Below, in pieces: positions 35,801 to 49,100 of a stretch of DNA of 64,000 nucleotides (the first letter of the stretch is position 1; every line of letters starts with the position of its first letter). Origin of the DNA: Smallanthus sonchifolius. Taxonomy: Eukaryota > Streptophyta > Magnoliopsida > Asterales > Asteraceae. Below the pieces are notes generated by a model that was given only the letters and a program-made list of their open reading frames with translations, was not told where the DNA came from and did not search any database. Both the position numbers and the translations under genes were made by a program. Where the stretch lies: assembly GCA_023525975.1 (NCBI GenBank), contig CM042025.1, forward strand, positions 1,937,001-2,001,000. Reading direction: 5' to 3'.

Positions 35801-38800
35801 GTGATTCATGGCGTTCTGTACCAACAACATGAAGTCCTCCAGCAGCTACAACCTTCTTTTTTTCTTCCTCTGTGTAGGCTTTATATTCTTTTGCAATTTC
35901 TAAGAAAGAATGGCGCAATTTAGCAATTACTTCATCTTGAGTGGGACCCTACAAAATACTACACAACATTAGTTTTATGAAACTTGTAATAAACTTCAAT
36001 CAAGTGATCCATGATATATTTTCGTTAGGTGTCACCTTTTCACAAGCATAGGAGAGCCGTTCTTCTGCTTCCAGCTCAGGTAAAGATCTCCGACCCCATG
36101 AGCTGGCAGCTAACTGCACAGCTTCCTCAACAACCTTGGTAGTTTCTTCAGATAGCGCACAAGGGAACAAACTTTCACTCACCTGAAACACATTTACATT
36201 TAAGAGATGGCGTCATTTATTAGTAGGTTGATCCAAACTGAACGGTTATTTTATCTTAGAGATGGCAAGATGGGTTGTGGATTGGGCTGACCCCACAAAC
36301 GCCTTTTCGTCCCTTTCTTAAAAAAAAATACAATTATTGGTAAAAAGATATATAAATATTTAATGTATTAATTATGATTATAGAAAATAGTGTTCTTACA
36401 ATAATAATCTAAATTTTTTAGTAAGACGGTAACTTCCAACCCATTTGATCTGTTTGACCCATTTGGCATGTTTCTCGTTTAGCTAACACTTTTATTTGAC
36501 TTGTTTAAGATAAAACAAACCTAAATAGACCCAATAATAAGTAAATGGGTCAAAATTGCCATCTACAATGTATCTGATACAAAGACACGCACAAACCTTC
36601 CATGTCTTCTTTGGGGGAGCTTTCTTCACGGAAACAAAAACTCCCTCAGCTGGCTTAACAATGCTGCAGCATTTATATGATTTAAGTGCTGATACATAAT
36701 GAATAGCAACATAGTAACAAAATAAGTAAATAAACAAATTTATTTTTTCTTTTTCAGAAAAAGCATTTATTTTATTAATGATGCAATAATAATACCTTGG
36801 CATGAGCAACTCACGTAACTTTAACCTAGCCATAAATTCTGCATTACCACCAAGAATTATATCTGTTCCACGACCAGCCATATTGGTAGCAATAGTGACT
36901 GCCCCAAGCCGACCACTTTGTGCCACAATCTCAGCTTCTCGTTCCACGTTCTCTGGTTTTGCATTTAAAACCTTCATAATGAACAAATTCAGTCCAAATA
37001 TGCGTGCAATTTCTTGTAGAGGAAAAAAACTGAGGTTATTTTGATGACAAATTGCATAAAAAGGCAATGAACTTTGGTTTTATTTCTGTTTGGGGTAACC
37101 ATCTTTTTTCACCCTAAAAAGGTAACCCAGCTTTCAAAACGTTTAATAAAAAATCAAACTTTCAAAAGAAAATTGATTTAAGGTAATCTAATCAGGACAC
37201 CTGGTCAAAATACTAATGCTAGTAACTTTGACCATGTTGACTTTTTTCTTGACGTTGCGTTTAAAAACTGATTAACATAGTAAAGATTACCCTAAATGAA
37301 AACTTCTAAAAAGTTTGAGCCTTTTTGAGAGTGAAAATAAAGTGAAGTCGTTACCCAAAGCAGAAATCAAACCGAAGTCGTTACCTTTTTATGCAATTTG
37401 CCCTCAATCTTGACGCTCAATCATTGGGGCTAAATATCAAGAAAACAGGAAATATAACCTCATGAGGGATTCCAGCTTCACGAAGTTGTGTTGATAATAA
37501 ATCACTCTGCTCAACACTAGTTGTGCCAACAAGCACGGGCCGGCCCGTTTTGTTCATTCTAGAAATTTCTACAACAACTGCCTGCCATTTTCCAGTGGTT
37601 GCTCTAAACACCACATCTGACTCATCCTGTGGTTGCGCATATTATTCATTAAATATTTATATTTACAAAAAGAAGGCAAAGAGAGCATATGGAATATTTC
37701 AAATGAAAACCTTTCGTATCATAGGCTTGTTTGTTGGGACAATTGTAACTTTGAGTTTGTAAATACTCTCAAATTCTGAACTCTCGGTTGCAGCTGTGCC
37801 AGTCATGCCACAAAGTTTTGGGAACTGTAAAGGTTCCAAAGGTAAATGCATGTAATTCAAGAAGTATAATAAGTTGAGGTGGTAATTTCAACCCATTTAC
37901 TTTGGTCAATTTGGGTTATTTACAATCTGAAATGTGTCAAATAAAAAACTTCTAAAAAAGGAACAAGTCAAATGGGTCAAAAGGGTTGAAAGTCACCTGA
38001 AGTGTATTTTAATGCATACAAGCATACAACTACATAAATCATTAAAGATTTTCATAATCATTATACTAATAATAATGAGGTAAATTCCATAGCAATGTAA
38101 CCTTCATAATGGTCCAATTTGGTAATTATACTTTTTTATGTCCTAACCTGGGAATTAAAGTGATGGCAATGGCCTAGTTTCGTTGTTAAAGTTCTTTTTG
38201 CCCCTAATAGGTAATTTAATTTACACTATAATTACCATATTAGCCTATTTAAAAAAACTTTAATCATGAGCATAGGACATAAAGGAGTATAATTACCGAA
38301 GTTTTTAAAAAGAACGTTGCTGTTAAATGATATTTTCCCAATATTGAGGGCATTAAATTATTTTAAGAACTTTTAAAATTGGGCAAAAGAAGTGTTTTTG
38401 GGTCAACCCGACCAAATGCGCTTTAACCAGTACTAGAAAAATTACATCATTTTAACCTGAACCGGTTCTTTAACCCGTTACAAAACCAGTGACCCGTTCA
38501 TCTTGCCACTTCTAATAACAAGTTTCCAACCCTTTAATGATAAAAAGATTAAGAGAACCTGAAGAAAGAAGTTTTGGTAACTAATTGAGGCCAGAGTCAC
38601 AGTTTCATTTTGAATGGGCAATTTTTCTTTAGCTTCCACTGCTTGATGAAGCCCATCACTCCAACGCCTACCCTGTGATAAAGCAACCAGATTTTAAAAT
38701 CCTATGAAAACTGCAAATGTTCGCTTTTTTGGCAAAGAACAAAAAATCAAAGTTAGCTGCAAATTGCCACTTTTCTCCAAATTTGGGATTTAGAGGAGAA

Positions 38801-41745
38801 AAGAATGGAGAATCCATCTCCAACCTTTCCTCCAGAAAACTAATATATAATTTTAACCCATTAGGTATTGCTTATTATTAAATAGTTAAATAACATATGC
38901 ATAACAGACAAAACCGAAAACAAATAGAAAACTGATTAAAATAAGATATTTTACAACATTAAACTGTTAAAGTAAAACTACTACAGTTGAACAAAAGTAC
39001 AACCTAATAACAAAACTAAAACTAAAGACGATAATATATTCCAAGATTTCTTGCTCTACATAAGCAAATTAGAGACAAAGATGCTCTTTATGAACTTTGT
39101 AATGCACTTGGTCAACATTTATGGGATCGATATGGTAATTTAGAAGATTAGAGGTTAATTTGTAACAAATGTAATCTTTATTGTACGTTATTAATTTATG
39201 TTGCATTAATACTAACTATAAATGTTGAATATTATTAATTTAGTGTAACAAGTGTGTGTATATATATATATATATAATATTTAACTAAATGTAAATTAAT
39301 ATTTATTACTTAAAAAATAATTAACTTTATTAAATAAACAATTAACAATCTAACTAAATTATAGAATCGAACAAAGATTAAGTAACTAATTACCTGCATG
39401 ACTCGACCACTAAACTCATCCACTATGAGAACCTCTTTTGCACGAATAATATAGTTCACATCTCTAAGAAACAACTCTTTAGCTTTTATAGCATTTATGA
39501 TAAATGAGGCCCATTGTTCTCTAGGATCATATAAATCTTTTACTTCAAGAATTTCTTCAGCATCTGCATAACCCTGTTCTGTAAGTAAAACATTCTTCTG
39601 CTTCTCATCAACCTGCAATTTAATTATTATTAATATGATGTTAAATTCAGTAAAACAAAAAATAAATAAATAAGTATTTGTTATAATCTTTCCTTACTGT
39701 GTAATGTATATCTCGTTCAAAAGCAGTAGCTATTTTAGCAGCTTTATAGTACTGTTCACTTGGTTTTTCAGCAGGTCCTGATATAATAAGAGGAGTTCTT
39801 GCTTCGTCTATAAGAATAGAATCAACCTCATCGATTACACAGTAATTAAAACCCCTTATTACAAGCTCATCAACACTCTGTAGACCCAAAAAGAATCATT
39901 ATAATTTATAAGTAAAAAATGGATGATATAAACAAAATTTATTTATTATTGAAGTCTGCATAGCATAAAAATTACTTTCCATGGCAAGATTGTCTCTCAG
40001 GTAATCAAAACCAAGCTCACTATTGGTGACATATGTGATATCACACAAGTAATTCTGCCTCCTTTCTTCACTTGTCATATTTTCTGCCCAAATAAACAAT
40101 TATCAGGGCGGTATATCTAACTAAATACAAGTGTTTTTTTGCAAAAGAAAAAACAGCTATGTACTTTAACTTTTATCCCGTTTTAGTCGTATTTTTCGTA
40201 CATTTGAGTCTTTAAAAGATGACCCAAACAGGAAAAGGCCATCTTTTTAATGACTCAAATGTATAAAAGAATAAGTACAATGACTAAAATGGGACAACGC
40301 TGAAAGCAAGTTGATTATTTTGCAACAAAAAAAGACCCTAAATACAATTGCATCAATTTGCAAGCTAAAAAGGTCATCAGTTAGTATTACTGTAGTACTT
40401 TAGCAATAATAAACCCCTAGCAAAATCTAATTCAACAAGAAATTCAAATCCATGCTTAACATATATCATCTCATACCACCCATTTTGTCCTGTCCTATTT
40501 CCTCTTCCTGATGGAATACTTAGAGAACCTAAGAGTAAAAATGGTGAATTCTATAGAATATACTCTTAAATCAGTAGTCACTACCCATTGAAGTTTTCAG
40601 TCCATCTATTTTACGATATCATACAAAACCATTAAATGATATTAATTTTAAAAAATAACAAGAAAAGGTAATGCATACGCTGAATTAGGCCAACCGTGAG
40701 TCCAAGAAAACGAGCAACTTGACCAACCCATTCACAATCTCTCCTTGCAAGATAATCATTAACTGTAACAATGTGAACTCCTTTACCGCTTAATGCATTT
40801 AAATAAGCTGGTAAAATAGCCACAAGAGTCTTTCCCTCTCCAGTCCTCATCTCAGCTATTTCTCCTTTATGAAGTACCATACCACCTACACCACCACAAA
40901 AACAATGGTAATTTTTTATCACTTCATAATTGCAACTTACTTTAGTACTGACCCAAAGTAACCACTGTATATCATTTAGTTACCTATTAGTTGAACATCA
41001 AAGGGGCGAAGACCTAGAACCCTTTTTGAAGCTTCTCTAACAATAGCAAACGCTTCCTGCAAAGATATGTAGATTATTAAGCCATGGAGCACAATACTTG
41101 TAACTAGGCCTGTAAACGAACCAAACGTTCAGTAAACAGTTCGAGAACCGTTCGGCGGGAAGTTCGTTTATTTAATAAATGAAGGAACATGAACAAAAAT
41201 TTAACATGAACACATGTTCTGTTCGTTCATTTATGTTTGTTTATGTTCGTTCATTGATATTTGTTTATCCTCGTTAGTTCGTTTATATATTTATACAAAA
41301 TTTCAAATATATATCTATACTATATAATAAATAAAGGTTTTTCATGCCATGTGTCGCCTCCATATTTATTCTCATCATTTTTTTCCCACCTCTCTCTCTT
41401 ATTAAATACATCTCTATCTTCTAATAATAATATATTTTTAAAAAAATACTAATTATACTAACAAAACACATTTATTTTAAATTATCCCTTATTATAAGAA
41501 ACTTTAAAGTCTAATTAGGTAACTTTTATTTTCAATCAAATAGTAAATTAAATTCAAATTACAATAAATAGTAATTAACTAATTTTCGAAACCCAATTAT
41601 ATATTAATTTTTACATATTTTGAATTTTGTTTTCTATCCTTAGTATATGTAATAAATTTTTATACATGTAAAATATATACATAAAGATTTAAAACTTTTA
41701 TGTACCGGTATTTTTCACCCCATGTGTAGACACGGTTCTAAGCTA

Positions 41746-41802
<57 letters not shown>

Positions 41803-42543
41803 ACTTGCTCGTTTGTGTTCATGTATGTTTGCTTATTTATGTTTATTTGTATTCGTTTATGCTTGTTCAATTATGTTTATTTATGTTCATTTATCTTCGT
41901 TTGTGTTCGTGAACTGTTTGATTTTAAATGAACAAACATGTTCATTTTCTTACGAATAACAAAATTCATGTTCATTTATGTTCGTGTTCATTGAGTTAAA
42001 TTTAAATAAACGAACATGAACATGACTTTGTTTGTGTTCATTCGGTTCGTTTATAAGCCTACTTGTAACGGCTAAAGTATGAGATGTACTTACAGGTAAT
42101 AGAGAATCCAGCGACTGAGGAGACTCGCGAGCTCGTTGCTTCAATTGATTGGTCCTTTCCCTCAATACAGAATCCGAAACAGAAGTCAGCTCCGATTCAA
42201 GTGAATTGATGAGCGCGACGGTGGCAGAGTATTGTTGTCTGGTGGACTCACCGGTGTCGGCCCCGCCCTTGAAGATTCCACCGAGTAGACCTCCTAATGA
42301 CGCCGCCGGAACTGTTGTGATCTTCCGATCTCTCGGAACGCGATTACCATCAGAATGATGGAACCTGTGCTTATTTCCACCGCGGAAAACGGAGCTACTG
42401 CTATTGGTGCATTCTCTTAACAATAGAAGGTTTCGAGTGAAATTAGGGTTGAGAAGATGATGAAAATTGGGAAATTTGGAACTGAAAATTGAAGAAGATG
42501 AGGAGGAAAAGGTGTTGCCGTGCGATAGAGATGCGAGCGCCAT
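32872..42543 (-). CDS. SECA1: Chloroplast SecA1 protein-translocase ATPase, 19 exons
   Basis: Motor ATPase that pushes precursor proteins through the thylakoid Sec translocon. Exons in gene order: 42543-42094, 41056-40984, 40885-40679, 40083-39980, 39877-39698, 39612-39394, 38672-38559, 37824-37711, 37626-37459, 36971-36796, 36663-36597, 36182-36036, 35948-35784, 35087-34986, 34904-34653, 34550-34483, 34405-34288, 33873-33634, 32973-32872. Joined: 1021 aa, as in Arabidopsis SECA1. Residues 1 to about 70 are a Ser-rich transit peptide. Walker A RTGEGKT is at 188-194, the DEVD box at 294-297; ATNMAGRGTDI and GLHVVGTERHESRRIDNQ are conserved. All introns begin GT except intron 4: family alignment puts the junction after LAM, followed by GAAAGT. 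Using the nearby GT three bases on breaks the frame. Intron 1 carries a hAT MITE with a Helitron inside it. The tail after the last conserved block is short and Pro/Ser-rich. Confidence 0.95.
33950..34035. repeat. Microsatellite in SECA1 intron 17
   Basis: Alternating (TG)n, (TATG)n and (TA)n blocks; simple sequence without other features. Confidence 0.8.
39049..39153 (+). pseudogene. Fragment resembling the C-terminus of a PIF/Harbinger transposase in SECA1 intron 6
   Basis: On the + strand (antisense to SECA1) about 35 codons read FLALHKQIRDKDALYELC followed by ALGQHLWDRYGN and a stop near 39152. The 'IRD...H.L..DLVEHLW' layout is what I recall for the end of PIF/Harbinger proteins. The surrounding 38760-39270 may be a nonautonomous derivative, since it is not similar to host coding. 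Short match, so uncertain. Confidence 0.4.
41314..41746 (+). mobile_element. Nonautonomous Helitron nested in the hAT MITE
   Basis: Starts TCTATACTATATAATAAAT after an A and ends CTAG before a T. The stem-loop arms are partly decayed (CCCATGTG...CACGG). The body matches the copy at 26762-27182 nearly throughout. Confidence 0.75.
41747..41803. repeat. (TA)n microsatellite next to the Helitron 3' end
   Basis: About 50 bp of TA dinucleotides beginning right at the Helitron's CTAG-T end, with one C interruption. Confidence 0.85.
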
Positions 42544-42811
42544 TGAATTAACGAAATATCACTACTGTATGATTGCAATTGTGTGCGCCATGAAAGAAGT
42601 AAGAACACCTGCAACTGGTTTGTTTGAGGAAGAAGATGAGTGGGGGAGAAAATGAAGAAATTAAACTGATTCGGATAAGGTGTCAATCGAGCAAAATCGT
42701 TAGAAAGATAATTTGGGGGAATAAACCCTTGCTATAGTCCAAAACAAAACCTCATGATTTATTATGAGTTAATATTTAACAAATATAAATAAGAAAACTA
42801 ATATTTTTAGG

Positions 42812-43393
42812 GTATACATACCTCATTCCTACTTGTCGGACCCCCTCTCCTACATAAATAACTTTTAAGCTTGTCATTTTATCCTCTTTGAAAAATCATT
42901 ATTTATAAAACTGTTCTTTTTTAGTGTAAAATCATTTTCTATAACATAAAACGTATACTCATCCCCTCTCCTACTTGTCGTACCCCCCCTCTCCAAAAAA
43001 AATTAACTTTTAAACTTTTTGTTTTACCACATTCGAAAAATCATTATTTCTAAAACCGTTCTTTTAAGATTAAAAACATTTTCTATAACATAAAACGTAT
43101 ACCTATCCCCCTCCTTGTCGTACCCCTCGTCCTCCTTGTCGTACCCCAATCCTACTTGTCGTACCCCTCACTCATTTTATCTCTTTCGAATAATCATTAT
43201 TTATAAAACAGTTTTTAAGTTTAAAAACACTTTCTAAACCCTAAACGGGTTAGGCTATACATCCCCCATCCTACTTGTCGTACCCCTCTCCCGGAAAAAT
43301 AATTTTTAAACTTGTCATTTTATCACATTTGAAAAATCATTATTTCTAAAACCGTTTTTTAACTTTAAAAGCACTTTCTATAAAATAAAACAT
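42812..43393. repeat. Tandem array, four units of about 145-160 bp, upstream of SECA1
   Basis: Each unit has 'ctacttgtcgtacccc' and then 'aaaaatcattattt', 'aaaaccgttctttt' and 'cactttctataa'; units begin at about 42812, 42955, 43098 and 43252. Unit 3 contains additional 'cttgtcgtacccc' copies. The array starts about 270 bp upstream of the SECA1 start codon. No coding. Confidence 0.75.
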
Positions 43394-46156
43394 ACTCCCA
43401 CCCCCTCGTCACCACCGCAAGTCCGCCACAACCGATAAAATGGTAAAACGTATTTAAAAACACTTTTTCTAACTAGTTTATGTTTTTTTACAAAACGTCA
43501 TTAAAAAATTAATCATATAATGTTTTTAAAAACGTATTTAAAAGTAATGATCTGATATTTATTCTTGACTCAAAAATATAAACTTAAACAACTAATTAAC
43601 TAACAATGACTAATTAACAAAAAAGACAAAAGTAAAAAAAGAAAACAAAAAGGTTGAATTGTATTTATTTGAAAACATAGGTAGGGTGTGCAACAAGTAA
43701 AAATCAGTCAAAGGAGGGCATGTATAGCACGACCCTATTTTTACCACCAATCCTTATGTACACTACCTTATAATGCATATTGGGTGGGCAAAATGGTAAT
43801 TTTACCCAGTTTTAAGACACCATCTTAAATACCACTTGTTAAACACAATATACATCTATACTACCTTATAATGCATATTGGGTGGGCAAAAGGGTAATTT
43901 TGCCTGTAAATCCAAACACCGGTGAATGATTGATTCACCAATGAACAGATCACAAGAGCTTCAACGGATAGCCTATGAAGTTAGTCCCGTATATTATGAG
44001 GTGTTATCTGCACAATGAATGACACGTTACGGCGTTACAGGGAGGGGATAATCCCGATATCGACCCTCCAGCGTGAGAGTAAGTATCTCGGAGATAAGAA
44101 AGTATGTGATGGTATGAGAGGGAGTAGATCCCCTTACCTGAAAGGGAATGCTCCTATTTATAGCCAGGAGGTGTACCATGATGTCACTGTCATGTTGGTG
44201 ACCTGACGCGAATGTTATTGGTGGAGGTGTCTCTATCAAGAATATCCTTGAGGTCTCCCAGGTGGCAACCGTTGGTGGCCGTTTTGTCTGACCTGTGGGG
44301 CCACTTTGGTGCATGGGGATGTTCCCCTTCGCGTGGCATTTTTGACAGTGTTGTGGTCCCTGCTTCCGTGCGCACAGGTATCCTTGTCTTTTCCGGGGAT
44401 GAGGCATGGGTTAGCTCCCTTCCGCGGCAAGATAGGCTTCGCTGAAGACCTTACGTCTGCAAGTCCCCCAGTCCAAAGTTATGCATGTGTAAACATCGTG
44501 TGTGGCTTTGGACTAATGTTTTTCAGAGTTTGAATTTTTCTCGCACCCTTCTCCGAAGTGGTTTTTGATGGCTGACGGGACCCTTGACTTTGGGTGGGCA
44601 AAAGGGTAATTTTACCCAATTTTAAGACACCATCTTAAATACCACTTGTTAAACACAGTATACATCTATGTAAAAGCATGTTTTTGTAACTATAGATTAA
44701 ATTCTATGTATCGATGTACTTAGCTAGTACGCAGGAGGGTGTTCCTGCGTACTTAGCTTGTACACCATATTGGTGCGGCGTACTTGTCAATTACGCATGA
44801 CCAATGCCCTGCGTACTTAGTCAAGTACGCAAGAAGTGTTCCTGCCCCTATAAATAGAAGACGTGACTTCATTTGTAGGTGTTTGTTATTTATAATTCTT
44901 AAATATTCATTATTTGTTATTTATAATTTTTAAATCTTCATTATTTCTTATTTCACCAATGGTTGATGACATATAACATACAAATTTTTATAAAAACTGA
45001 TGGTTTACAACAAGTTGGATTTATTCAACCCGTATAATACGTGAGTTTCTAACCTAGTAACAAAATATACCGACTTCGATTCATATTTTCTAAAGTTTTT
45101 TTATATATTTAATCATTTAAGAAAGATTTGTTGAACTCATTTTATCTTCACATACGGTACTTTATGAGTGAGATATTCATGGGTATGTTTCTTTGTTTTA
45201 TATTTAATCATTCAACAAATTATTAAATTAAAGCATATATCAATTATATACTTTCACATAATATCAGTTACTTTGTTAAAAAATATTTAAAGGAGTTTAA
45301 CATGTATTTTAATAGCGGATCCCATAAACTTTTTTTTACCGGTATCATGTTCTTTAGATTTCCGAGGAATTTCTTATGCAAGGTTGTGTCAGGTCATCAA
45401 AATAAACCAACTTTAAAATAATAATATAATATACACTTTAGAATCAATAAATACGCACAATAGTAATCACATAAATAACGTCCCCCTCCCACTTTTCTTT
45501 CATTTGGGATTACCATGTGAAATATACAATGTCACTTGAATATCAGATACATATGTAGCACATAAAAAGATTACCGATACCCATCTTGTTGAACCGCCCA
45601 GTGTATCTCATCATTATCGTACTTGTAGTGTAAACTTATATTATACATCTTATTATACATCAAGTGCCAATACTGGGTTTCTTATTTTGTAGGCTTCCTG
45701 TATGCATTATATGTGTACAATAATATGAGTTTATTTTCATTACTCGATATAAACTATATTTTCATTATATTAATATTTTTATAATTATAATGAATATGTA
45801 TGAATAATAAAAAATATAAAGCAGATTTTGTGCATGCCATGTCAGATCAAAACTGGTGTAGAACACTGCAGACAAACCAAATTGTATAAATCTGGATGTG
45901 CTTCTTCATTGATGTTTTTACAATCTCGCGACATAAATCAAACATATCTAATCGTTCTCGAGTACAAAATAATCATGTTAACGTATCTCATGCCACATTG
46001 TTCTACTGTTGCATTCTTACCAAAACCCGAGCCTCCCTCTGTTACAACATAACCGACTCACTCAGCTCAATCTTAAAAAACACAAAAAAAGGAGAAAAAA
46101 AAAACATATGCTCAACAGGAATATATGTTAATGATTGAATAACTGTGGAGATTTCC
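43394..46156. other. Spacer between SECA1 and CDKD: repeats, no supported gene
   Basis: A block with 'ataatgcatattgggtggg' followed by 'gcaaaa.ggtaatttt' occurs at 43769-43805 and 43869-43905, and its second half again at 44590-44620. A GC-richer insert between about 43905 and 44585 has a TATA-like ctatttatag (44154-44163) and looks like part of an LTR, ends not resolved. A Helitron-type tail (CAACCCGTATAATACGTGAG, then CTAG-T near 45055) closes the repeat region. The remainder (45060-46140) is AT-rich 3' flank of CDKD. Confidence 0.45.
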
Positions 46157-49100
46157 TCAATCTTCTTCTTCAGGGATTTGGAATTCAAGGTCTAGTTTTC
46201 TCTTCAGATGGGTTCTGTCAGCACTGCATGGCAAAAATGTAAAAAAAAAAGATGGAATGTAAATAAATCATACTTATGACAAATAAGATACCTGCATATA
46301 ATTACTAAAATAGCTACAAATATTCTTGTTATATTAGCTTTTGTGTGGGACCCTAGTGACAGTTGATAAATTTATGACAAGGTTCGATTTGCAGCAACTA
46401 AAGTGGTTGTAAATTGTACTGCACATGTATGCCAAATTTACTTCTTTAACAAATAAGATGATATTAATCAATTATGATCTAAAATTCTAATCTGAATGTC
46501 AAATTTTCCTTTTTTTTTGCTAACCGTGAGAACCCAGTTACCTGAATACTCACGGGACCCCCTACCAATACCCTACTAAGCAATAGGATCATGTAAAATG
46601 CAGCTTCAGTTAGGCAGATGGCCTTCAAGGGGGTTAAAGGCAGAAAAACTAATGGAAGTTGGATTGGAATTTGAGACCTCTGCTGGAGGGACTGAGGCGG
46701 TTGCCACTGCGCCCATTGCCACCCTGTTGAAAGTTTGAATGTCAAATTTAGGCTAATGTATATCATTACACATGCCCACGGTTTCCATAACCACCAAGAT
46801 TTTCATAACGGTTCGTATATTCTCTCATTAAAGCGACCTCACTAATGACCAAGCTCATTGGTCATGAAGAGAAAGGTAAACAAAAAATTACGGTCAGTCA
46901 GTCATGAGGCATGGTTGGTCACCAATTTGGGTCAACTTATGACAAGGGAAAAAAAATTATACTTTCCTAATTGGAGATTTACAAGTGTAGTTAAATATAG
47001 TAAATACAAATAGAAATAAGAACAGGATGATGAAAATCTATTTGGTCATAACTGTAATGTGTTTCATAAGACTTGGTCAAGACGAGGTGGAAAAGAGAGA
47101 AACAAATACAAAACCGGACGTGAATGTATACGGACTTAGGACATCAAGGCATAGAGGTGGAAGAGAGAGAAACAAATACAAAATCAATGATCAATTTAAA
47201 AAAAAAATATTACTTTTTTTTTGCTAAAACCGGTTCCAAACCCAAACCGGTTTGAACCCTACCCTACCCAGTTCCAGTCAGGTTGGGTTTTCCCCACTCA
47301 TAAACCAGTTCCTACTCAAACCGGTTTTGACCAATTTTTGACCCAAACTGGAAACGGTTTCAACCCGAACCGCTTTGGACTTTCAACCCGATTTGTACAC
47401 CTCTATCAAGGCATGCACATATACACAAAAAACAAAACGTGTTTATGATACTTTTCCACAAGTTTCCAGTCATCTTGTCATTATTAAGGGTCATTTTAGA
47501 TATTTAACGAGTAGTCAAACACTTTCACTTAATTACTGGTGAACTCAGACATACCATTTTGTTTTTAGATGATAACTCCCTTCGTCTCAAAAATAAAACA
47601 ATTTACTTTACATGTAGTTAATAAAAATGTTTGACATAATAGTTAAGCGTCTAAATTGTCCTTCAAGAACGATAAACGAAAGAAACTTGTGGACCAAGGT
47701 AGAAGTTATAACATCATAATAATTAATAACGAACAAAGAAAATAACTTCAACCCAAAACTTGCGAAAGAATGATGTGGCATCCTTTTGTAACAGCCCAAA
47801 AAGATTATTGTTGTTTGTCTGACAAAAGGATTATGTTATAAATTTACTAAAAAGAATGCTATAAAAATTGCCCTTTGGGCGACGGTTAAGAGTGATTTTG
47901 GTGGTTACAGTACAAGAATTTAAGGATGTGCGGTAAGTGGTTTTTGGGTGGTCGTAAATGGTGGTTAGACTTTAGAGTACAATAATACTCAAGATAAATC
48001 TTCATAATAAGAAATGATATTAATAGCAAGCGATTCTCGTGCCCATATCAAGATTCGCTGCATTTTCTGAGACAAACGAAGTATGAAAGATTTTATTAAA
48101 AATGTGGTGGGAAAATATCAAAGGTTGTCTATAAATTAAATAAACTACTTAAAAAGGAGTATAGGTATGTGTGTGTAAAGATGAAGAGACGAAGGAAAGT
48201 AAAGAGAGAGGTCACTTCAAAGATTCGAGATTTTTCTTGACAATTATTTGTCCTTAATAGCGTAAAGATGGTAGGAAGTCAATAATCCTAATTATTGATC
48301 AATTTAACTAACAATGAATGAAAGTTAATTTAACCTACAATCAATATCATCTCAAATCCAGCATAACAAACAATAACTCCTAGTCCCTTTTTATAGAGCA
48401 ACTAAAGTACAAATATATATCATAAATTAATATAATATGATCTCAAAAGAGTGAAGTCAGTTGTTCACTTAAACTTGTAAGTCATAAGTAAAAAGTTTCC
48501 AATGAACTTGGTCGAGTAACATGCAGAACAAAAAATGTCAAAAATAAATTAAGCTTTAGATGGTGTTTACCTGTTAATTGTTGGTCTAGCTGGAGGCCTT
48601 GCTTCAAAGACTGAAAAATCTAGTGACATTGGTGCAGGCCCACTTCTTTCATTACCAATGCCATGGTCATCAACCTTGTCAACGTATCCTTCAGGATGTG
48701 AGATTACTCTTTTTGACTTTCTTGTAGGTGATAGCACAGTTGGACCAAATTCTGAGGGTTTTGAATCTACAGACTCCCTTTTTGGTGGTGGTCTTGGAAG
48801 CAAAGCTGGTTCAGTAGGTGGAGGTCCAGAAGAGAAGTACCTGCCACAAAATCAAACTTACATGTTTAATCCCTCAAAAGTTTAGAATACCTAAACTAGC
48901 AATCAACAATTACCTATGCTCTAATGCCTGTTGTGCTGAAATTCTAGCCTTTGGATCATATGCAAACATCTTGGATAACAGATCCAATGCATCATCATTG
49001 GCCATTGGAAACAATGTTCTAAGTGGCTGCCCAGGAACAAACTGGTACTCAACATAATCAGGGAGATAGATCATATCTGACCATTGAGAAGCTTTTGGAG

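Larger units (their letters stand above)
41105..42061. mobile_element. hAT MITE in SECA1 intron 1, containing a Helitron
   Basis: Begins TAGGCCTGTAAACGAACC and ends with the near-complement GGTTCGTTTATAAGCCTA, flanked by a perfect 8-bp duplication CTTGTAAC (41097-41104 and 42062-42069). The body consists of degenerate 'gttcgtttatg/ttcattta' repeats. Related copies are at 55629-56235 and 60790-61380. Length without the inserted Helitron and TA tract is about 470 bp. Confidence 0.85.

Noticed and set aside
42812..43393. CRISPR-like array
   Set aside because: Units are about 150 bp and similar throughout, with no short repeat/unique spacer pattern; the host is a plant.
44027..44533. Overlapping frames on both strands as a gene
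   Set aside because: The region looks like a GC-rich LTR or promoter fragment with a TATA-like motif; none of the frames resembles a protein family.
46479..46766. 95-codon minus-strand open frame
   Set aside because: It coincides with the SINE at 46507-46735 and its duplications.
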